Positions 7,102-11,038 of a stretch of DNA of 11,038 bases are shown here, in pieces; the first letter of the stretch is position 1; every line of letters begins with the position of its first letter. A program made the translations under genes and the position numbers. The notes under the pieces were generated by a model, which saw only the letters and a list, made by a program, of their open reading frames with translations, made no database searches and was not told the origin of the DNA. This stretch comes from Synergistota bacterium (lineage in GTDB: Bacteria; Synergistota; JAGHAJ01): contig JAGHAJ010000185.1 in NCBI GenBank assembly GCA_021161545.1, positions 1 through 11,038 on the forward strand, in the 5' to 3' direction.

Positions 7102-7742
7102 TTGTGGCGATAGATGGACCTGCAGGTGCGGGCAAGAGTACTGTAGCGAAGAAATTGGCTGAAAGGTTAGGGTGGATGTTTCTGGATACGGGTGCCATAT
7201 TTAGGGCTATTACATGGTATTTTCTGAGGAACGGATATCCAAAAAGAAGAGATTTCCAAAACATGCTTTTGGGGTTGAATATAGGTATCCGTGATAGTAG
7301 GCTTGTGGTAAACGCTGTTGATATAGGTGATGAGATCAGAGCTCCAGTAGTGGATAAGTATGTTTCAGATGTTGCAGCTACTTTGTGTGTTAGGGATTAT
7401 GCATTGCAAGTGGAGAGGGAAATAGTCCAAAAGCATGAAAACATAGTTGTGGAAGGAAGAGATACTACAACAGTTGTTTTTAAGGATGCGGAGTTAAAGA
7501 TATATCTGGATGCTTCTGTAGATGAGAGGGCGAAAAGGCGCTTCAATCAGCTTATAGAACTGGGATTATCTGGTATCACCTTGGAGGATGTGAAGAGGGA
7601 CATTATAGAAAGGGATAGGAAGGATAAAGAGAGAGAGCACGCCCCTCTTAAGGTTTCTTCTGATGCAGTGATGATAGATACAACGGGCCTTTCTGTGGAA
7701 GAGGTAGTAGACAGGATAGTAAACCTCGTGAATGCAAGATGA
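7098..7742 (+). CDS. cmk: Cytidylate (CMP) kinase
   Basis: The enzyme phosphorylates CMP and dCMP to the diphosphates with ATP, in the cytoplasm, and supplies pyrimidine nucleotides for nucleic acids and CDP-lipids. At 214 residues it is close to the usual bacterial length of about 220. The P-loop is IDGPAGAGKST (5-15), followed by FLDTGAIFRA at about 28-37. The CMP-binding insert is present, with the family pattern DEIRAPVVDKYVSDVAA…VR. VVEGRDTTTVVFKDA is the conserved core segment, and the lid motif RDRKDKEREHAPLKVSSDA plus MIDTTGLSVEEVV closes the protein. The start ATG overlaps the HDOD stop as ATGA, with GGAG (7086-7089) 8 bases upstream. The last codons overlap plsC in the same way. The following plsC is a frequent neighbour of cmk in bacteria. 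Confidence 0.97.
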   Translation: MIVAIDGPAGAGKSTVAKKLAERLGWMFLDTGAIFRAITWYFLRNGYPKRRDFQNMLLGLNIGIRDSRLVVNAVDIGDEIRAPVVDKYVSDVAATLCVRDYALQVEREIVQKHENIVVEGRDTTTVVFKDAELKIYLDASVDERAKRRFNQLIELGLSGITLEDVKRDIIERDRKDKEREHAPLKVSSDAVMIDTTGLSVEEVVDRIVNLVNAR

Positions 7743-8380
7743 AGTCAGGGTGGTTTTACTGCTTTGCAAAGATAATAGTGACCACACTCCTTAAGTTCTT
7801 CTGGTTTTTTGGAGTGGAGCATACCACCAAGATCCCTGAGAGTGGTCCATTGTTGATTATAGCCAATCATTGCAGTTATTTTGACCCTCCTGTTGTTGGT
7901 TGTGCTTTACCTCGTGTGGTACGATTCTTCGCAAAGGAAGAGCTATTTCATGTTCCTATTTTAAGTTTTTTGATAAGGAATCTTGGTGCTGTGCCTTTGA
8001 GAGATGATATGGAGAGCGTAGGTGCCCTCAGATTGGCAATGAAGTTATTACAGGAAGGTAATGCGGTTTGCATCTTTCCTGAAGGTACAAGGAGCTATAC
8101 AGGAGGGGTTGCTAAGTTTCTCGATGGAGCTGCTTATCTTGCATTGAGGACAAATTCTCCGATTCTAATAGTTGGTATTATAGGTACATTTAGAGTATTA
8201 CCGAGGGGTGCACGTTTCCCGCGATTTTGGAAAAAGATTTCTGTTAAAACGCGTTTAATGGGCTCTCCTGCAGTGTTGGTGGGATACAATTCAGGAGAAA
8301 AGGCAAAAGTGGACAGAGAACATGTCAGAAAACTATCGGATGCAATGAGGGAGGAGGTTGTGAAGTTAATAGGGACTTGA
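7739..8380 (+). CDS. plsC: 1-acyl-glycerol-3-phosphate acyltransferase (PlsC family)
   Basis: It probably transfers an acyl chain to lysophosphatidic acid to make phosphatidic acid at the inner face of the membrane. At 213 residues it has a typical short PlsC form. A hydrophobic N-terminus (about 5-26) can anchor it. Motif I is NHCSYFD (43-49), containing the catalytic H-x4-D pair His44/Asp49. Motif II is GAVPLRDD. Motif III is FPEGTRS (113-119), with the usual G-x-x-x-F segment after it (GGVAKFLDGA). The proline-rich motif IV region is LIVGIIGT, where the usual Pro is replaced. ATGA overlap with cmk and the lack of a good Shine-Dalgarno site suggest that translation depends on reinitiation after cmk. 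Other acyltransferases share this fold, so the exact acceptor is inferred. Confidence 0.88.
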   Translation: MKSGWFYCFAKIIVTTLLKFFWFFGVEHTTKIPESGPLLIIANHCSYFDPPVVGCALPRVVRFFAKEELFHVPILSFLIRNLGAVPLRDDMESVGALRLAMKLLQEGNAVCIFPEGTRSYTGGVAKFLDGAAYLALRTNSPILIVGIIGTFRVLPRGARFPRFWKKISVKTRLMGSPAVLVGYNSGEKAKVDREHVRKLSDAMREEVVKLIGT

Positions 8381-9498
8381 GAGAGAGAGTTTTGATAGTG
8401 GGTGTCTCCAAGCCTGGCAGTGTTGCAGAAGAGAAGGAACTTATGAAAGAACTTTCCCTTTTAGTAGAGTCAGCAGGAGGAGAAGTTGTTTCAAGTGCTG
8501 TTCAGAACAGGAGAAACCTTGACCCAGCTACAGTTGTTGGTATGGGTAAGTTGCAAGAATTGAAGGAACTAATAGAGAGGGTCAATGCAGAGTTGATTGT
8601 GTTAAATCTTGCTCTTACAGGTGGACAGAAGAGAAATCTTGAGAGGTTTTTAGGGGTTAGAGTGATAGATAGGGTTGAACTCATAATGGACATATTTGCT
8701 CAACATGCCAGGACTAAAGAGGCAAAGTTACAGGTAATGTGGGCACAGCTTTCGTATAGATTATCGCGTTTGAGAGGTATGGGTTCGGAGATGTCGAGGC
8801 TTGGTGGTGGCATTGGTACAAGGGGTCCAGGGGAACAGAAGCTTGAAGTGGATAGAAGAGCTATTAGAAGAAGGCTTTCTCACATCTCTAAGGAGTTAAA
8901 AGAGATAGAGTGCAGGAGAGATTTACAGAGAAAGAACAGGAGCAAATTTGGGAATCCGATGGTTTCTCTTGTTGGATATACGAACTCTGGAAAGTCCACC
9001 CTCCTCGCTGCTCTTTCCAGAGCGGATGTTTACGTAGCAGATAAGCTTTTTTCTACGCTTGATCCCCTAACAAGGAGAGTATATGTTGGGGAAGGAAGGT
9101 ATATTCTTCTTAGTGATACTGTTGGATTTATAAGGAGGCTTCCTCCGAATCTTATCTCTGCGTTCAAAGCGACATTGGAGGAGCTTAGGTATGCTGACTT
9201 GCTGCTTGAGGTGATTGATGCATCCGTAGAGGATGTCGAGGAGTATATGGATGCGGTGGAGAAAGTTCTTAAGGAGCTTGATTTGCTTGATAAGGAGCGA
9301 TGGATAGTTTTTAATAAGATTGATCTGCTTGATGGGGAGACTGTTAGAAATCTTGTTAGCAGGTATCCGGGCTCTATTGCAATATCTGCTTTGAAAGGTT
9401 ATAATCTTGATGTTCTGAAGGGTAAGCTCCTTAAACAGTTTTTCCTATCGCACATAGGGGGAATGATGTTTGAGCATACTGAGCATGACAGGGTTTAG
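8377..9498 (+). CDS. hflX: GTPase HflX
   Basis: HflX is a GTPase that binds the 50S subunit and in several bacteria splits stalled or heat-damaged ribosomes. At 373 residues it is slightly shorter than many homologues. The N-terminal HflX domain shows NLDPATVVGMGKLQELKELI and GGQKRNLERFLGVRVIDRVEL. The family-defining linker GGGIGTRGPGEQKLEVDRRA follows (about 147-168). The G domain has G1 GYTNSGKST (200-208), a threonine-containing G2 region (FSTLDPLTRRV), G3 DTVGF (247-251), G4 NKID (313-316) and G5 SALKG. The start is a TTG at 8377 that overlaps the plsC stop as TTGA. Only AGGG, 2 bases upstream, resembles a ribosome-binding site, so coupling to plsC is likely. A TTG at 8392 is possible but would cut the first beta strand (ERVLIVGVS). 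The 3' end overlaps the next gene by 29 bases. Confidence 0.95.
   Translation: MRERVLIVGVSKPGSVAEEKELMKELSLLVESAGGEVVSSAVQNRRNLDPATVVGMGKLQELKELIERVNAELIVLNLALTGGQKRNLERFLGVRVIDRVELIMDIFAQHARTKEAKLQVMWAQLSYRLSRLRGMGSEMSRLGGGIGTRGPGEQKLEVDRRAIRRRLSHISKELKEIECRRDLQRKNRSKFGNPMVSLVGYTNSGKSTLLAALSRADVYVADKLFSTLDPLTRRVYVGEGRYILLSDTVGFIRRLPPNLISAFKATLEELRYADLLLEVIDASVEDVEEYMDAVEKVLKELDLLDKERWIVFNKIDLLDGETVRNLVSRYPGSIAISALKGYNLDVLKGKLLKQFFLSHIGGMMFEHTEHDRV
9456..9461 (+). promoter_or_regulatory. Ribosome-binding site of yicC inside hflX
   Basis: AGGGGG lies inside the hflX coding sequence, 8 bases before the TTG at 9470. It supports that TTG rather than the in-frame ATG at 9485, which would be 23 bases away. 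Confidence 0.6.
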
Positions 9499-10333
9499 CA
9501 AGGTTGATTTCTTGTGTGATGGGTGCAGGTATACTCTTGAGATTATGTCTCTTAATAGTAGGTTTTTGGATATCTCTGTGTTTATTTGCAGTGGGTCTTT
9601 GGAACTTGAACACAAGATAAGGTCTGCTATTGCCAGTAAGGTAAGGAGAGGGAAAGTAAGGGTTAGCCTTAGAAGGGTGTCGGAAAGTAGAGCAATTGGA
9701 AATGAGTTTTTATCTACCATAGCCAAGGTATATGATAGTGTGGTAGAATTAAGCAGAGATAGAAGGTGGGTTGCCCCTTCAGTGGGAGATATACTTTCTG
9801 TATTACCTTATTATACTGCTAACTATGATGAGGGACTTAATTGGGAGTGTTTGAACTGTGTTGTAGAGAGAGTAGTAGATGCTCTTTGGGAATCTCAGCT
9901 GAAGGAAGGTGAAAGGCTTGTAGAAGATATAGCAGAGAGATTAGACAGAATAGAGCGCATGGTTGAGAGGATAGATGTTGCTTATCATGAGTGGTATGAG
10001 GGCAGAAAACTCGAACTGAGGCAGAAGGCGGAACTCTTGCTGGGAGATGGATTGGGTGGCAGTGATATGGTAGTGAATGTGCTTACTGAATTGTTAGGAA
10101 AGGGTGATGTTACAGAAGAGATAGTCAGGCTTGGTTCTCATGTTAAAAGATTTAAAGGTATGTTGAGGTTGGATAGCCCTATTGGAAAGGATATGAATTT
10201 TGTCTTACAGGAGATGTTGAGGGAAATTAACACCATTGGTAGTAAGAGTGGTTCCACCCGGATAGTGGACTTGGTTGTAGATGTGAAATCGGAGCTCGAG
10301 AGGATAAGGGAACAGCTACAGAACATCTTGTAA
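9470..10333 (+). CDS. yicC: YicC/YloC family endoribonuclease-like protein
   Basis: This is a member of the YicC (YloC in Bacillus) family, 287 residues, the usual length. Members have been reported to be endoribonucleases. The N-terminal domain opens with the signature SMTGF (5-9) and continues with EIMSLNSRFLDISVF, close to the family pattern E-x-x-S-x-N-x-R-x-L-D. KVRRGKVRVSLRR comes next, with the family-typical RGKV. The C-terminal DUF1732 part has DVTEEIVRLGSHVKRFK, DMNFVLQEMLREINTIGSKS (241-260) and VDVKSELERIREQLQNIL, which are diagnostic. The TTG start at 9470 is set by AGGGGG 8 bases upstream and by family length: residues SIL before SMTGF match the usual short leader. The gene overlaps hflX by 29 bases and precedes remA and gmk, a conserved neighbourhood. 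RNase activity in this organism is inferred. Confidence 0.94.
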   Translation: MSILSMTGFSKVDFLCDGCRYTLEIMSLNSRFLDISVFICSGSLELEHKIRSAIASKVRRGKVRVSLRRVSESRAIGNEFLSTIAKVYDSVVELSRDRRWVAPSVGDILSVLPYYTANYDEGLNWECLNCVVERVVDALWESQLKEGERLVEDIAERLDRIERMVERIDVAYHEWYEGRKLELRQKAELLLGDGLGGSDMVVNVLTELLGKGDVTEEIVRLGSHVKRFKGMLRLDSPIGKDMNFVLQEMLREINTIGSKSGSTRIVDLVVDVKSELERIREQLQNIL

Positions 10334-10336
10334 ATG

Positions 10337-10343
10337 GAGGGGT
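10337..10343 (+). promoter_or_regulatory. Ribosome-binding site of remA
   Basis: GGAGGGG lies 5 bases upstream of the GTG at 10349. It decides for this start over the ATG at 10334, which directly follows the yicC stop and would place the site inside the coding region. Confidence 0.7.
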
Positions 10344-10348
10344 TGAAT

Positions 10349-10606
10349 GTGGCTATAAGGTTTATAAATGTTGGATTTGGAAGTATGGTTTCTGCTAACA
10401 GGATAATCGCTGTTGTTAGCTCAAACTCTTCTCCTATAAAAAAGATAAAGGAAGAGGCAAGAGACAACGGGAAACTTATAGATGTTACTCATGGGAGACG
10501 TACAAGGTCTATTATTATAATGGATAGCGGACATATAATACTTTCTGCCCTACATTCGGATACTATCTCTGGCAGGATAAATAGTAATGAACCAGAAGAA
10601 GGGTAA
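10349..10606 (+). CDS. remA: RemA family small regulator (DUF370)
   Basis: This small protein of 85 residues belongs to the RemA/YlzA family. In Bacillus subtilis RemA is a DNA-binding activator of biofilm-matrix and osmoprotection genes and assembles into ring-like oligomers. Nearly the whole protein matches the family: IRFINVGFGSMVSANRI at the N-terminus, SSPIKKIKEEARDNGKLIDVTHGRRTRS in the middle, IIIMDSGHIILSAL towards the end. Arg18 and the GRRTR group (49-53), the conserved basic positions of the family, are present. The GTG start at 10349 is chosen from GGAGGGG 5 bases upstream and from homologues that begin just before IKFINIGFG. The ATG at 10334 would add five residues (MEGLN) and is less likely. 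The end overlaps gmk by 20 bases. What it regulates in this organism cannot be seen here. Confidence 0.93.
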   Translation: MAIRFINVGFGSMVSANRIIAVVSSNSSPIKKIKEEARDNGKLIDVTHGRRTRSIIIMDSGHIILSALHSDTISGRINSNEPEEG

Positions 10607-11038
10607 GATATTTGTTGTTTCTGGACCTTCTGGGGCTGGTAAGGGGACACTTATAAGAATTTTGCTGAAGAGAGTTCCAGAGTTAAATTACTCTGTTTCT
10701 GTAACTACGAGGAAAAAAAGGGAAGGGGAAGTAGAAGGAAAGGACTATTTTTTTGTGTCTGAGGAGAAATTTAGAGAGATGATGAATGATGGTGAGCTTT
10801 TGGAGTGGGCTTATGTGCACAATCACTGGTATGGTACACCGAAGAGGTGGGTAGAAAAACTGATATCACGGGGGAAAGATGTCCTTTTGGAGTTGGATGT
10901 TCAGGGAGCTGTTCGTGTAAAAGAGATATTTCCTGATTGCATACTTATATTTATAAAGCCACCTTCTAAAAATTCCTTAATAGATAGATTGAAGAAACGT
11001 TCTACTGAGAGTGAACAGGAGGTGAAGGTGAGGTTGGA
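10587..11038 (+). CDS. gmk: Guanylate kinase, N-terminal part (3' end outside window)
   Basis: The enzyme phosphorylates GMP and dGMP to GDP and dGDP with ATP, in the cytoplasm. About 150 residues are visible and the frame is still open at the window end; a full enzyme has about 200. The P-loop is VVSGPSGAGKGT (10-21). GMP-binding segments follow: SVSVTTRKKREGEVEGKDYFFV, then ELLEWAYVHNHWYGTP, which corresponds to the family E-W-A-x-V…Y-G-T-P. The strand with the conserved Asp is LLELDVQGA. The lid region begins with FIKPPS and continues into RLKKRSTES near the end. The ATG at 10587 lies inside remA (20-base overlap), with AGGA (10574-10577) 9 bases upstream. The remA-gmk order is conserved in several phyla and supports the call. 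Confidence 0.97.
   Translation, partial: MNQKKGKIFVVSGPSGAGKGTLIRILLKRVPELNYSVSVTTRKKREGEVEGKDYFFVSEEKFREMMNDGELLEWAYVHNHWYGTPKRWVEKLISRGKDVLLELDVQGAVRVKEIFPDCILIFIKPPSKNSLIDRLKKRSTESEQEVKVRL

Noticed and set aside
1-11038. Possible undescribed defence or mobile system
   Set aside because: All twelve genes fit housekeeping or known families; no repeats, integrase, transposase, toxin-antitoxin pair or composition shift was seen.

Overview
The window is an unbroken run of twelve same-strand (+) genes. Two are cut by the window edges: secA at the left and gmk at the right. No intergenic gap exceeds 20 bases and several neighbours overlap, so no stretch lacks a gene. I see no RNA gene, mobile element, CRISPR array, convincing internal promoter or intrinsic terminator. 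The layout is that of a housekeeping super-operon.

The order is: secA (3' part) – exported DUF3857/transglutaminase-like protein – argS – ftsB/divIC-like – trpS – HDOD protein – cmk – plsC – hflX – yicC – remA – gmk (5' part). The left third couples protein export (SecA), an envelope protein and a divisome protein with two aminoacyl-tRNA synthetases. The centre holds a signalling-type HDOD protein, CMP kinase and a phospholipid acyltransferase. The right third holds a ribosome-associated GTPase (HflX), the YicC ribonuclease family, the small regulator RemA and guanylate kinase. The yicC-remA-gmk order is well known from Bacillota and also occurs in Thermotogota. Translation looks tightly coupled: there are ATGA/TTGA four-base overlaps at HDOD/cmk, cmk/plsC and plsC/hflX, a 29-base overlap at hflX/yicC and a 20-base overlap at remA/gmk. 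Five of the eleven visible starts are GTG or TTG. Where a ribosome-binding site is present it is strong and G-rich.

Organism (inference): GC is moderate (roughly 40 %, by eye). Arginine is mostly AGA/AGG, isoleucine is often ATA and the proteins are rich in Lys/Glu/Arg. This is typical of anaerobic thermophiles. TrpRS carries the exact C-x22-C-x6-C-x2-C [4Fe-4S] motif described in Thermotoga maritima, which also points to an anaerobe. SecA lacks its usual zinc-binding tail. I would place the source among Thermotogota-like or other deep-branching, possibly uncultured, anaerobic bacteria, but the phylum cannot be fixed from this window.

I do not see a defence locus or an obviously new multi-gene system. 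The items most worth a second look are the DUF3857-like protein that seems to have lost all three transglutaminase catalytic residues, the iron-sulfur TrpRS, the HDOD protein that keeps a full set of HD metal ligands inside a core operon, and the runs of G used as ribosome-binding sites.
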